A stretch of 64,000 nucleotides of DNA from Cricetomys ansorgei (GCA_026225945.1 JAMJFZ010001258.1:7726001-7790000), one strand, 5' to 3'. Shown: positions 24,688 through 36,372, numbered from the stretch's first letter. Notes: a model not told the origin generated them from the sequence alone. Numbers and translations: made by a program.

Positions 24688-24770
24688 ACTAGCTGTGGTG
24701 ATGCATGCTTGTAGTCCCAGCACTTGGGAGGTAGGAGTATCCTCATAAGTTCAAGGCATATGTAGAGGTC
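24688..24770 (+). repeat. Truncated B1 SINE
   Basis: It has 'tgtggtgatgcatgcttgta' and 'gtcccagcacttgggaggta'. It breaks off where the next, oppositely oriented SINE begins. Confidence 0.75.
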
Positions 24771-24955
24771 AGAGGTTAGTGTCAGGATGTCTCTCTTCAA
24801 TGGCTTCTCCACCTTATTTATTTTTGAGGCAGGATCTCTCATTAAACCAGGAACTTAGCGCATCGCCTAGACGGGCTGACAGACGAGACCATGGGAGCTG
24901 TTTCCACCACTGCACTCTCTCCCCAAGTACTGGGGTTACAAGCTCACAGCGTAAT
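24765..24955 (-). repeat. Composite tRNA/B1-type SINE, minus orientation
   Basis: It has 'gtagaggtcagaggttagtg', 'cttctccaccttatttattt', 'tgaggcaggatctctcatta' and 'aagtactggggttacaag'. This is the same composite family as the plus-strand copies at 38.6, 39.9 and 63.8 kb. Confidence 0.6.
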
Positions 24956-25867
24956 TTTAATAGTTTTTAAATGAAACAGTAAAAGTTCACATCAACATAT
25001 AATCAATATTAAAAACTGAGGTATTTTAATCCTTTTTCTGTAATCAGTCTTTAAAATCTACTGTGTACTTTCAAGTGGCAACAGTCATACGTATGCGCTA
25101 ATGGCTGCATTCTGGACAGTTGAGCTCGGTAATTTGGCAGCAAGCCTGGGCCCACTCCAAAGAATCTCTCCTACCTAGTAAGTTTTGCTTAGAGCAGCTC
25201 CTAGCAATTAATAATCATCTCACAGATCTCTTTATGTTGCCAAAAGACGATTACCTTGACTACCATAATGATCAGACAGGTTATCAAAAGCTGGCACAGT
25301 CAGTAACGACAAATGTACACACAAGCATGTGACTACAATTGCTGGAGCTGTAGACATTGATGAAGGGGTGTTGATCACACCAATCAACACTGTTTTTGAT
25401 CATTCACTAGTGGAAACATTCCGTTCAAGTTTACCCTTTAAATTCTACAAATCTAAAAGAATAGTTTTGGAAAGAAGACTTTCTTAAGGGACTTCACTGA
25501 AAAACGGAAGGTGAATAATTATAGGGAACCTTCACCTATACTGGTACCTCACACATTTGGACATTTCACCTCTAGTTATGTTAAGTTTGTTAAAGTTCAA
25601 CCAAACCATAAACAGCTTTCCATCAGGAAATAGAACTCTGTTCATATGGCTTTTTTTTTTTTTTTTCAAGAATCCGTTCAAAGTTTGTAAAGTATAACCA
25701 GATGCTGTGGGCAAACAACTGGATTTTCAAACATGACTGATCATCAAGGACAATGTCAGAGATGAAGTCTACATGCTAGCGAGTGTAAAGTTTGGGAGAG
25801 TTCATATTTAATTCAACAATTATCTATTCAGCACTCTCCATACTTTCCCACATTTCAATAGTTTGGA
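24956..25867. other. Unique non-coding sequence with a T-run
   Basis: A T16 run lies at 25,651-25,666. No gene or repeat family recognised. Confidence 0.45.
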
Positions 25868-26020
25868 TTTTTTTTTTTCTAGACAGTTTCTCTGTTGTAG
25901 CTCTGGCTGTCCTGGAACTCACTCTGTAGACCAGGCTGGCCTCGAACTCACAGATATTTGCCTGCCGCCTCTGCCTCCTTAGTGCTGGGATTAAAGGCAT
26001 GTACCACCACCTCCTGGCAA
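25868..26020 (-). repeat. B1 SINE, minus orientation, well preserved
   Basis: It has a T-rich start, 'tggctgtcctggaactcact', 'gaccaggctggcctcgaact' and 'ggattaaaggcatgtaccac'. Confidence 0.97.
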
Positions 26021-26634
26021 TATTTTGGATTCTTAAATAAATTTCCCAAAGCACATAGCAAATCATAAATATAAGTGGTTGAAAACACCTTCCTCTTAAA
26101 TAGATTCAGAACACATCATACTGCTAATGTCGTAAGAAGTCACCATTCTATCTAAAAATGTGAATTGAGTAAGAACAAAACACTGCATTAATGTTAAACT
26201 AAAGTCACTAAGTGGCTGTTTTTCTTCCTTTTAGAAACATTTTCCTCTGTTCAATCATCAGAGTTTATAATCATCAGAACAATCTAGTACTCTTTAAACT
26301 AATCTTCTAAAGTAGACGTAAAACACAATGAAATTCTGAATTACAATATCCCCTCTGACAAAAACTTTCAAAGAACAGAATACAACGCACTTGTATTTTA
26401 TCTAAGAAAAAATAAGTTTTCAAAACTGATGATTTTTATCTTAAGTACTTGAAACAAATTTAGAAACAAACAGATGCTATTGATTAATGGGATAAACGCA
26501 CTGAAATTAAATTAAATCAGAGTATTACTATATACAAAGCAGAGTATGAACAATTAGGAAGCATAGAAAGTAATGACACTCATTACGTTCTGAACCTGTT
26601 CTTCAGTTCTGACTTAAAACTCAATTAAGCCAGT
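26021..26634. other. Unique AT-rich non-coding sequence
   Basis: No recognisable repeat, RNA or exon. Confidence 0.45.
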
Positions 26635-26775
26635 ATGGAAGTGTATATCTTTAATCCCAACATTCAGGAGACAAAGGCAGGGAAAAAGTTCTGTGAGTTC
26701 ACATAGTAAGCTCCAGATCAGCAAAACTACTCAGTGAGACCCTGTCTCAAACAAACAAACAAAAAGCAAACAAAC
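26635..26775 (+). repeat. B1 SINE, diverged
   Basis: It has 'tatctttaatcccaacattc', 'agaccctgtctcaaacaaac' and an (AAAC)n tail. An internal deletion removes part of the middle. Confidence 0.85.
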
Positions 26776-27159
26776 AACAAACCCACCTCAATTAGCTGCA
26801 AGGCTTAGAGCCTATTGGTCAACCACTGACTCCCAGTCAACCTAGGAACGGGCCAGTGTTCTGACACAGCCTGCCCTCGCTTCATGCCTGCTTCTTCCTT
26901 AACCGTCCTCACTAGGGTTAGGCATAGCAAGCTGGAAACACTTAGTCACGCACATTTATTGATCAACGATGTACTGATACCTTACTTATGCCATACTTGA
27001 CATATCATTCTCATATCACTTTCAAAGCAGCATGGGAAATGTTCTTTGTCCAAGTTCTCCGTCTGAAGATGATAGGAAGGCTCACAGATGTCGAGATTGC
27101 CGTAGGCCAGCAGCAATGGAAATGAGATCTGACTGATGTCAAAAGCTGTCCTTTTAGCC

Positions 27160-27258
27160 ACGAATGGCAGCTCAGGCCTGTAACCTTAACACTCGAGAAG
27201 TTGAAGCAGGCTCCTGAGCAGTCTGAGCTGCAGAGTGAGACCCTATCTGAGAACAAGG
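27160..27258 (+). repeat. Diverged B1-like SINE
   Basis: It has 'gctcaggcctgtaaccttaa' and 'gcagagtgagaccctatctg' in B1 order. Confidence 0.65.
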
Positions 27259-27675
27259 GTACTGGGGTCTGTACTTAGGTATTCATGTTTACAGAGAAAG
27301 CATGTCATGGATGGAGCCATCTCCCTAGTCTCAAAATACATTCTTAATAGCTAAAAGTCTCTTTGATAAATAAGCTTAATCACAAAACTAGATTTTAAAA
27401 CACTAACATTTCTAACAAGACATTTTTTTTTTTACTGTGCATTATGTAATACCCTACTTAGCTGAAAATAATGGAAAATTGGGGTCAAAAGTTCTATAAT
27501 CTATTTCACTCAAACAAATGATCTAAAACTTTTCTTTTGCTTTGGAGGAGTGCAACTGTTTCTCATTTAAATACAATCCTTAAAAAAAAAAGGCAAAGCA
27601 GCCAATACCATCCAGTTTGAATTTTCAATATAATGTTCCCTAAACATGTCAGAAACATTTACCATATACACAACT
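27259..27675. other. Unique AT-rich non-coding sequence
   Basis: It has short A- and T-runs only. Confidence 0.45.
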
Positions 27676-27772
27676 TGTTTCTGTGGTGAGCATACTAAAT
27701 TGGAACAATACACAGAAGATCAGAATGGCTTTCAGTTAAGAAAACAAGAAAGTTCATGACACATTCTATTAT
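27676..27772 (+). pseudogene. U6 snRNA pseudogene
   Basis: U6 is the RNA polymerase III spliceosomal snRNA. The central block 'actaaattggaacaatacac' and 'agaagatcagaatggctt' match the U6 core, and 'gttcatgacacattctat' matches its 3' end. The length (about 97 nt) is close to the normal 106-107 nt. The 5' stem is badly degraded, the catalytic ACAGAGA box reads ACACAGA, and the 3' end runs into a TA repeat instead of the usual T-tract. It is therefore a dead retro-copy. Confidence 0.8.
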
Positions 27773-27783
27773 ATATATATATA
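27771..27783. repeat. Short (TA)n repeat
   Basis: Six to seven TA units stand at the 3' end of the U6 pseudogene. Confidence 0.8.
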
Positions 27784-29047
27784 ATTGTTTTCATTCTCCA
27801 TCTCAATGAGAGATTTAAAAATGACGAGAAAACTAGTACTATTTCCTGAAGAGAAACCTCTATTCCCAAGCAACTGAGGTCTCTTACCCTATCTAAACCC
27901 CGCTCCTAGGGAAGGTCAAGTGGAGTTTCAGAGTAACCCCACCACAGAACTGCACCAGAGGTTTCGTTCACAGTAGAGCAGAGAGTACTGGGCAGCAAAG
28001 CGAGCATCTGGTAGCAAGCCAGCTCTGCTCAGCCACATGGCCCTCAAACGTCACTTCATAATCACAAGCCCTCTGCTCAGAAACAGAGATAGAGGCTTAG
28101 AATTCTACACTTTCCTTTTCTTTACTTCTCTTTGTCCAAATTTGAAGGTTTTAGAGAATTCCTGCTCCTGTCACTATAAAACCCAAGTAAAAGGCAAAAT
28201 TTTAGTAACCAAAGAAACCTGCAAGTCCAGAAAGACCTGAGAGGCAGACCAGCTGGCCAGTACCCTCTGAACACCCCTCCCCTCCCTCAATCCCCAAATT
28301 CCCTCCCCCCAAAGCACCTCCCAATGTAGGCGCAGGGCCCCCTCCCGTTGTGAGGCCATGATTCCTCACTTTAAAATAATGGGCAGAGGTTCCACGCCCT
28401 GTCTCAACTCTAGGAGCCTGAAGAATAAACTAATTATTGCTGCAAAACATAGACCTTAGTCTTACAACATTTTTTTAATCAATGAATATGGAGTATTATT
28501 TAGAGTAGGAGTGCAAAGTACCTGCAGTGAAACTCTCACTCCCAAACCTCTCTGCCTTGAGAGGCAGGGAAGGTGGGGAAGAAGACGTCAATAGAAAGAG
28601 ACGACGGGTTGGGCAGCGGGCTGACGACCCGATTCTGAGACTGAACTCAGCTTTACTTCTTATGTAGCAATATACTGGACAGGTGTAGGCAGGAAAAGTC
28701 TTGATTCAGAAACTTAAAAATAACGGAAAACATTTCTAGGACAATATACAAGGGATATTTGAGCCAGTTAGTGGAATAACAACTTTTCACTGTTTAAGGC
28801 ACTGTCTGTGCTTTACAGACTTTGTTCCCTATTTCTTATTAAAAAATAATCTTAAGTACTTCAACATGAAATTGGTTTTACAAAAATTTGTTTAAAATAT
28901 TAAGTTTAATTTAAACTTAAATTAAGTCTTGTTTTCGAAACACTTGGGTTACCTTTTATTCTTCTGATTTATTTTCATATTTTATGCTCATAAAATATTT
29001 TAAATTTTATGAAGAATGTTTTAGATAACAAGTTATTTCAATAATTT
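27784..29047. other. Unique non-coding sequence
   Basis: No SINE. A C-rich patch lies around 28,265-28,345. No exon with both splice sites was seen. Confidence 0.45.
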
Positions 29048-29265
29048 TTTTTAGATTTATTTAATTTTATGTATGTGAGTGTTCTGCCTGCAGATAATTC
29101 TATGAACCACCTGTGCACAGTGCTTGTGGAGGTCAGAAGAGCGCATCAGACCTCCTCAGTCCTGGAGTAGAGGACGGGTTTTGAGTGCCACGCAGGAGCC
29201 AGGAATTGAACTCAGGCCTTTTCAAGTGCTCTTAACCACTGAGTCATCTCTCCAGCCACCACCTT
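29048..29265 (-). repeat. B2/B3-family SINE, minus orientation
   Basis: It starts 'tttagatttatttaatttta', with 'aggaattgaactcaggcctt' and 'tcttaaccactgagtcatct' at the end. Confidence 0.95.
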
Positions 29266-29295
29266 CCACAAACATTACTTAATATTTTAAAAAAA

Positions 29296-29452
29296 AATTT
29301 TTTTTTTTTCCCAGACAGGATATCTCTGTTGTAACTCTGGCTGTCCTGGAACTTACTCTGTAGAGCAGGTTGGCCTCGAACTCACAGGGATCCACCTGCT
29401 TCTGCCTCCTCAGTGCTGGGATTAAAGGCGTGCGCCACCACTGCCTGGCTCA
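29296..29452 (-). repeat. B1 SINE, minus orientation, well preserved
   Basis: It has a T-run, 'tggctgtcctggaacttact', 'ggcctcgaactcacagggat' and 'gggattaaaggcgtgcgcca'. It stands directly after a B2 in the same orientation. Confidence 0.97.
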
Positions 29453-29597
29453 ATACTTAAAACTTTTAAACATGAAAGTTCTGAAAATAATTTACAAGTA
29501 ATTTTGTCAAATTCAGTAGTTTTTCCACAGTTGTAAAATCACTGTGTCCTAAACTTTTACATGCCTTAGTATAAAGAGCTACATAAAAAATGTCCAA

Positions 29598-29623
29598 TCA
29601 TACATACATACATACATACATAC
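29598..29623. repeat. (CATA)n microsatellite
   Basis: About six perfect tetramer units. Confidence 0.95.
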
Positions 29624-30247
29624 AAAGCTATCAGAAACACCAGAGGAGCCAAGTCTTATACTAATTATTCACTACGCAAATTATGTGGCTTTACTGGATT
29701 AGAGCCTCCATTCAATTTACAAAACAGGAACTGTCCTTCATGTGATTCTGACATTTCTACTCAGCTTCTTAAGTACTGCAACTGGCTGTTCACCCTTAAA
29801 CCTCTGAAAGGAACCACTAACTGTAATCTAAGGAAAACTTAAAAATGGCAGGATGACTTCCTACAGATTATGACATGACAGACATGGGACTGCAACACCC
29901 AATGCCCTCGATTATTTCCTTTCTGTTACTTCACTTGGCCACAGTTTAAAATGAAACACAAAAGCCTAACATGGGGATGCTTCTTTACTTGGAGCAAAAA
30001 GATTACTCCTTGGTCAAAATGATGACTATTCACATATGTCTAAACGCACAAATGAAAACAAGCTCAAAGACTGTCAATGAGAAATAGCTGACAAGTCGTA
30101 AAACAGATTAATAAATATAGCCCTGTTTCTAAAATATGTATTGGAAGGTATAGATATCGCCAAGACTGGCTAAATCTACCTAACTTCCCATAGAACAGCT
30201 GCTATCTTTACAAGTTGGAGTAGGAATGGAATAAAACCATTAACGTT
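29624..30247. other. Unique AT-rich non-coding sequence
   Basis: No recognisable repeat. If the candidate exon just to the right is real, this would be its 3' untranslated region. Confidence 0.4.
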
Positions 30248-30330
30248 TTATCCACATGGATCTTCAGAAGTTGCATGAATTTTTCCCTTCAAAATCTCCT
30301 GCTCCTCCCTGTCTTCATCCACGCAGGCCT
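30248..30330 (-). other. Candidate minus-strand terminal coding exon, weak
   Basis: On the minus strand 'tcttttctttggtgttacag' is a strong polypyrimidine tract plus acceptor. After it, 26 codons stay open to a TAA at 30,248-30,250. The peptide is acidic-rich, containing V-D-E-D-R-E-E-Q-E and ending D-P-C-G. No family was recognised, and 26 open codons alone is not unusual. A clean acceptor before a charged, protein-like end in the same direction as the probable promoters is why it is listed. Confidence 0.22.
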
Positions 30331-30349
30331 CTGTAACACCAAAGAAAAG

Positions 30350-30610
30350 ATGTTTACAGGTTTTGATTTCTCATAGTTTTGGAATCTGGAAAATCCAAGA
30401 TTCAGAAGGGGAGAGATCTGCTGTCTGGTGAGGACCAGCTTTCTTGCTCATAGCTGGTTAACTGCTTCATCCCAGGCAGGAAGTGTAAGGAGGTTCCCAA
30501 GGTCCCTTTTGCAAGGGCTTTAATCCCATTCTTATGGACCTGGCCCAAAAGCTCCACCTCAAAACAATACCATACTAAAGATTAGTATCAATATGAGTTG
30601 GGGTGAAGAT
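30350..30610. repeat. Old interspersed repeat of unresolved family
   Basis: The blocks 'tctcatagttttggaatctg', 'aaaatccaagattcagaag', 'gtctggtgaggaccagcttt' and 'caagggctttaatcccattc' look like a widespread mammalian repeat, possibly an LTR- or DNA-transposon-derived one. I could not settle the family or orientation. Confidence 0.45.
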
Positions 30611-30639
30611 AAACAGTTTAGCACTCCCTTTCTGGTCCC

Positions 30640-31060
30640 AAAGCCATGGCTTTAGTCCACCTGCTTCTCTCTAAAATGCCTCCAAACTTGATTCAGCCAG
30701 AACTCATTCCCCTTACTACCGTGACCCTCTCAACACGGAATCTCTGACACATCCAGTTATGGCTTCAACAATTTAAAATATGTGCCACAGAATAAAATCT
30801 AAATTTCTTAAAAATACCACCGGAGGTCTGTACAAGAATGCCCTCAAATCTCACAGTTCCAATTTTCCCTCTTCCCCACATCCATCCCGGAGTTTCACGG
30901 GGCTTTGGGATTCCACTCTCCTGGCTGATAGTTCACCTTCCCCCTAGTACCTGAACTCCTAATGGACCTCTCAGGTTCACATTCAATGCTCACCCTCCCC
31001 GAATGGCTTCTCCTCCACAGAACAGACAGACCTTCTTACCTGCCATCCCTTCTCCTTCTT
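30640..31060 (+). repeat. L2-like LINE fragment, diverged
   Basis: It has a pyrimidine-rich run with 'acagaataaaatctaaattt', 'ggaggtctgtacaagaatgc' and 'tccactctcctggctgatag' blocks, in the order of the L2 3' half. Highly diverged. Confidence 0.4.
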
Positions 31061-31069
31061 CCCTTTACT

Positions 31070-31185
31070 TGGATATGACACTGGAACTTACTATGTAGTT
31101 AGGTGACCTGTAACTTGTGGCAGTCCCCTGCCTCAGCATCCTAAGTACTGGGATGACAGGTGAGTGCCATCACGCTGGATGTGCT
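31070..31185 (-). repeat. Diverged B1/B4-like SINE, minus orientation
   Basis: It has 'ctggaacttactatgtagtt', 'cctgcctcagcatcctaagt' and 'actgggatgacaggtg'. Confidence 0.6.
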
Positions 31186-31357
31186 TCCTTTACACTCTTG
31201 GTGTGGCATACTTCTCAGGCTGGAGTTAGAGTCACAGCCATCGAATAACGTACTCCTCTTTTCTAGAAAATTTCATTCTAGTAAAGAGAGATTTTTCCTA
31301 AAATAAATTTAGGGAGTTAATTTTATACTATATAATTATATCTTGGCAAAAAATAAA

Positions 31358-31470
31358 GAACACTAGACGGCATGGTGGCATATCTCTCTAATTCTAGATT
31401 TGGGAAACTAGGGCAGGAGGATTGAGACGTTGAGGCCAGTCCAGGATACACTGCGAGGTCCTGTCTCAAG
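31358..31470 (+). repeat. B1-like SINE, diverged
   Basis: It has 'gacggcatggtggcatatct', 'gttgaggccagtccaggata' and 'gaggtcctgtctcaag'. Confidence 0.7.
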
Positions 31471-31471
31471 G

Positions 31472-31655
31472 GCGTAGGGGTGGGATTGTAGCTCAAATGG
31501 TAGGGGACTTGCCAAGCATGATGAAGCCCTAGATTCAATCCCCAGCACCACACAAAACTGCAATCTAAAGACAGGAGAATCAGAAATTCAAGGTCATCCT
31601 CAACTAAACAGTATGCTGGAGGTCAACCTAGGCTACATGACACTCTAAAAGAACT
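31472..31655 (+). repeat. B4 SINE (ID head plus B1-like body)
   Basis: The head is 'ggggtgggattgtagctcaa' then 'tcaatccccagcaccacaca'. The body has 'caaggtcatcctcaactaaa' and 'ctaggctacatgacac'. It follows the preceding B1 directly. Confidence 0.72.
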
Positions 31656-32189
31656 CAAAATAGTAGCGGTGGTTACAGTAGTAGTAGTATTATAATAACA
31701 AAAATTAAAATATTAAGGTAGATGGTATACAACTAAATTAAAGAGTCCTTTCGTATACTTTCCAAAAAGGTAAATCCTCAATGGTTATATTTTTCAGTAG
31801 CTAAATATCATCTTGGGCTTGCCAAAAAAAATACTGTAAATTGAGTGCTCCATATTCTTTCACTGTAGGTAGGGAAAATATAGATCACCCGTATTGACTG
31901 GAGACCTCACAAACTTATTTGTAAGCTGGCTCTGCTCCCTAGAGCCCACAGAACTGATCATCATAGAGCCTTCTTTTGCTTATCTAGGTCGCTCCTGGAA
32001 AACAGCTGTTAAAGAGACTCACTCATGACTTCCCAAGAACGCCTCTTGATTTCTATTTGCGTGGACTAAGCATCTTAACCTCTTTAAGAGAAGCAAGCTA
32101 AACCAGGTCGGGTGTGGCAATTTTTGCCACCCTTCTCTTGGGAGGGCAGTACTGCTTCAGAAATAAGGGTCACGTCTATTGTTAGTTGT
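31656..32189. other. Unique non-coding sequence
   Basis: A short GTA/TAGTAG-type run lies near 31,665-31,690. Nothing else recognised. Confidence 0.45.
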
Positions 32190-32820
32190 GTCCTTTGTAC
32201 ATGTGAATGCACATACATTTATTTTCCTGGTAATTTCTTGTAAACTGAAGTATAATCCATGTAGCATTAATTTTATTCTTTCAATTTGTCTATTTCAATG
32301 GCTTTTAAATACATTCACAATATTGCAGCCCTCATCACTACACAGTTCCAAACCTTCTCATCATCCTAGAAGGAAGCCGGGCACGTGTCACTCCTTCCCC
32401 CTTCCTCTTGGCACCTATTCGTCCTTCTCCCTCTGTAGTCCTGTCTGTGCCAAATTGTCTAGCAGGACCCATGCAGCACGCGTCCGTCTGTGCCCGCTTC
32501 TTCGCTTACATAGGTTTGTCTGTCTCCGCACTTCATTCTACCTTATGACAGAACAGTTTTCGGTCTCACACATACACCACTCCGTTTTATGACTCATTAG
32601 CGTTCCATCTTACGGATACACTGCCTTTACCTGTCCATTTATCACTTGCTAGATGTACACTCAGTTGCCACTTTTGGCTATTACAAATAATGCTTCTAGG
32701 AAAACTGCTGTACAATTTTTTTGTGGAAATGTGTTTGTGCTCTCTTGAGTATATAGCTGTTAGAATTGTGGGGCCATAATGATAACTGTTACTATTTTTA
32801 ACCATGTTAACTGAGAAGCG
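32190..32820 (+). mobile_element. Ancient L1M-type LINE fragment
   Basis: The order 'gtaaactgaagtataatcca', 'acaatattgcagccctcatc', 'ttacctgtccatttatcact', 'tggctattacaaataatgct', 'tgtggaaatgtgtttgtgct' and 'gagtatatagctgttagaat' follows the non-coding part of old mammalian L1 elements. The 137-codon frame inside it (32,179-32,592) is therefore not a gene. Confidence 0.72.
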
Positions 32821-33239
32821 GCCAGGCTATTCATCTACAGTCACACATATTCTTAAGCGACAGTAACAATGTTATTTTTGTTTTTACATTTTAATTAAAA
32901 GTAAATTATTCAACCTATAGACAAAAAGGATTCCTGGGGTACTTACTAAGTGTTATTAGAAGTTTTTAAGGTTTGGGTAAGATAAATTAAAGGCCTTGAA
33001 AGCATAAGAATGTATAATAGTATTTCAAGCTCTTACTACAGCAAAAATTTTCGTCTGGTCATTAAAGGGATTGAGTATGCATTGCTTTAAAAACATGGAA
33101 GCGGGAAACCATGACAACGCTCAAGCTTACACAGTCAGCCTATAACTAAGCACTGACCTCCACTCACTGCAACTTCCGAATCGCTAATAGATTTGTCAGG
33201 GAATGCAGCTCAGATCAGGCTCCTGTTAGTGCCATTCTC
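32821..33239. other. Unique AT-rich non-coding sequence
   Basis: Nothing recognised. Confidence 0.4.
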
Positions 33240-33945
33240 CAAAGCAGATTTCTGCTTGGGACAGAAACTTTAGGACCAAGCTTGATCCCTCTATCTCACT
33301 TATACACCACAAACCAGTTATAAAACCCTGTTGGCTCCATCTTCAAAATATACCCAGAATCCAATCCAATCTCAGCACTTCTGTCTAACGTATTATTCCC
33401 CACCCAGTTCATGGAACCAGTCTTCTTAGCGGTCTCCCTGCACCCACACTTGCCTACTCTGAGCTACGTTCAAAACACAGCCAAAATCATCTTTAAAAAG
33501 TACATGTCAGACTGCCACAGTTCTGCTCAAACCATCCCGAGGCTCCGTTTCCCCTTCCTCCATTCTGTTTCATCCACGTCGGCTGTGTGGGCCTGGAAGG
33601 CTCAGGGCTGGTTGCCTCTGCCTGAGAGGTTCTCCCTCATGTACTCACATACGTGATCCTTCACCTTCACACCTCTGTTCATGTGTCACCTTCTCAGCAA
33701 GCTCTTGCCTAGTCATTCTATTTAAATGGATGTTTATTCCTAAAAGTTTGTTTTATCTTTTTCCCTGTTCTACATTTTTCTATAACATGACCGATTATTT
33801 ATTTCTATTTGTTCCTACAAATATAAACTCAATAGATCAGAAGGGTTTGCCTGTTTAGCTTACTAAATCCTAAGCATTTAGAACAGAGCCAGCACATTAC
33901 TAACTGCATAATAAGTATCTGCTGAATGAATAAAGGAACAAATGG
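33240..33945 (+). mobile_element. L2 LINE 3' portion, unusually long relic
   Basis: The blocks follow L2 order for about 700 bp: 'ttcaaaatatacccagaatc', 'ggtctccctgcacccacact', 'agccaaaatcatctttaaaa', 'gttcatgtgtcaccttctca', 'agcatttagaacagagccag' and a 'tgctgaatgaataaa' end. It reaches the natural 3' end but keeps no intact coding frame. Confidence 0.75.
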
Positions 33946-35094
33946 AAGGAAGCATCAAGCTGCTCAAAGAAAAGAAATCTAAACAGAGGCCACAGAAACC
34001 TTTATGAGGAAATAACACTACTAAGCACAGCACAACCAGAATGAGAGCTGAAAGTATCATTTCTGGAAAATACACCAGAATGTTTGTAAACTGTGCTTTA
34101 GGAAAAGCTGCCCTTCTGGCTTGTCTCATTGTTATTGGAAAGGATCTGCTGCTGCCAAAGGCCCCTAGCTTCTGAAGAATTCAAACTCCAGGAGTTAACA
34201 AGCTACCAGAGTGATGACATCCTCTTAGTTGGTACACAAAGCCATGAATTTGCATGGTATATGCCTTCTAGTAGACCCATTTCCCTGATCTTCACACCAC
34301 ACAATCAGAGGTATCTCAGCTACCTCGAAACCAGATACCTCACAACCAAAACCACTAACGTGGGATCCCTGTCTTTGGGTTGACAAGCATAAACCTTCAC
34401 AAATCTTACTGGGATGTACCACAACCCTTCACATACTTTAACACACAAGAAACCCAATTATGTCTTCAACAGCTGTTTTTAAATTTTTGTAAAATAACAT
34501 TCTATTTTTAGAGTTTAAATTATTTGTTCCAGAATGTCTCAATTGTCTCACTTGGACTTGGCCCTGCCTATAGTTTACTACATAAAACAGCTATATCTCA
34601 TAATACATCTCACTCCACATCCATCTATCCATCTTCCTCAAGTTACAGCAGACATGGATGGAACTATTTTCTATTGTCCAACAATTAAGAGATGAACAAA
34701 TAGAGATGATTACAAAAAAAAAATATATACATGCCTCTTTCCCAAAGAAGATTGCTTATTCAGTGCTGGGAATGATAAGGACTCCTACAGTCTCTGCTGA
34801 CAGTAACTTTCCTAACCATTATGACTGTCACAGTTTTGTAAGAATGTTCTTCTGAGCTGACATTTTCATGTGGGTCTCAGTGAAAGTACTGCTCATGTCT
34901 ACATGACTGTCACCACTACCAGCACCACATCCTAATACAACTTAAAAGGAAAGCTCCCAGCACTGTTACAGACAAATGCGTGTTGTAACCTGCTAATGCC
35001 CTACAGAAGAAATTATGAGCCACTCTTGAAAATAACTTCCATCATGGTATAAAAAAATTTCTCATGTACGGAAATCTCCCCCAAATCTTTTTTG
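33946..35094. other. Unique non-coding sequence
   Basis: No SINE or recognisable exon. The overlapping small open frames near 34,130-34,420 on both strands have no recognisable product. Confidence 0.45.
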
Positions 35095-35260
35095 TCCTTT
35101 CTAACTAATAAAATCCTAACTTTCCTTTGGGTCCAGGTCCATTCTTATCCCTCTTTCCTGGAGGCCTTTTCTAAACACTCTATGCACAGTGGTCTTTTCT
35201 ATGGAATCTGTTTTCTGGGTCAGTTATCTGGCATTCAATACATAACATCTTCTGTACCGT
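35095..35260 (+). repeat. Possible L2 fragment
   Basis: It has 'cctttctaactaataaaatc', then 'ctttcctggaggccttttct' and 'tctggcattcaatacataac' in a loose L2-like order. Confidence 0.35.
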
Positions 35261-35436
35261 TCCCTTAGCTGCTGCTGACTTTTCCTATTTTTAACAGCAC
35301 TGAGAATCCCAAGGAGTCATGCTTTTCATAATCTATGGGAGTTTTTTAGAAGCTATATGGTAAACTCAGAAGCTCTAAAATGGTGACTGAGTTACAGCAT
35401 GACTATTGCCGAACTACAGTGTTAGGAGCTTTTATT

Positions 35437-35650
35437 TAGGGGCTGGAGAAATGGCTCAGTGTTTAAAAATGTGTACTGATCTTGCAGTGGGACCTGGGTT
35501 CAGTTCCCAGCACACACATGGGGCAGCTCATAAGTGCCTGTAACTCCAACCCCAGAGGATCCGACACTCCTTTCTGGCATCTGTAGACACTATATGGATA
35601 TGCACAAATCCACACATAGTCACATACACGCAATTTTTAAAAAAAGAGAG
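35437..35650 (+). repeat. B2/B3-family SINE
   Basis: It has 'aggggctggagaaatggctc', 'tgcctgtaactccaacccca' and an A-rich tail. Confidence 0.95.
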
Positions 35651-35789
35651 AAAAGCTTTTAGTTATATCAGAACAATGATCTCCAACCTTCTAAATAAAT
35701 ATAGATGTCTTTAAGGGTAAATTATATAAAATAAACAAGAACAGCACACAGGAGTAAGCAAGTCATTTGTTTTTTTGGTGTATTGTTTT

Positions 35790-35935
35790 GTTTTAAGACA
35801 AGGTCCTATGTAGTAGCCCTGTCTAGCCAAGAACTTTAGATGTAGACCAGAATATTCTCAAATTGGTCACAGTTCTCCTATTTCAGAATCTCAACTTTCC
35901 AAGTGCTGGTTTTACAGGTGTGAACCCCCACACAT
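35790..35935 (-). repeat. B1-like SINE, minus orientation, diverged
   Basis: It has 'gttttaagacaaggtcctat', 'ccaagtgctggttttacagg' and 'tgtgaacccccac'. Confidence 0.75.
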
Positions 35936-36164
35936 ACAATTATGACTCTCTTAACTGAATGGCTCCATGAATTCAATAAAATGTTACCATAGATGATATA
36001 CAGTGTATCATATTTAGTGGTATGCAGCGAATACTTGGTATGCACAAGATGCTGAGATTTCCCTCAGGATCTGAGACTGGCATGTGGTAGAATTTTATTG
36101 TGACATGGGCTACCATAGCCCTACTACAAGTACTACCACCTAAACATGTTAGGAGTAAGAAAGC

Positions 36165-36372
36165 ATAGGCCTGGAGAGACGGCACAGCACATAAGAAAGC
36201 ATACTGTTCTTGCAGAAGACCCCACACCAGGCAACTGACTGCACCACAACTCCCAGTAACTCCAAGAGGTCTGACGCCTCTGGGCTCCTCAGACACTTGT
36301 ACTCACATGGACGGATGGACGGACACACACACACCCCTACAAATTAACATAAATGATACATAAAAATAAAGA
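36165..36372 (+). repeat. B2/B3-family SINE
   Basis: It has 'ataggcctggagagacggca' at the head, 'actcccagtaactccaagag' in the middle, a short GGAC repeat and 'ataaaaataaag' at the tail. Confidence 0.9.

Noticed and set aside
32179..32592. 137-codon plus-strand open frame
   Set aside because: Overlaps an ancient L1M-type repeat by block order, so it is not a host gene.
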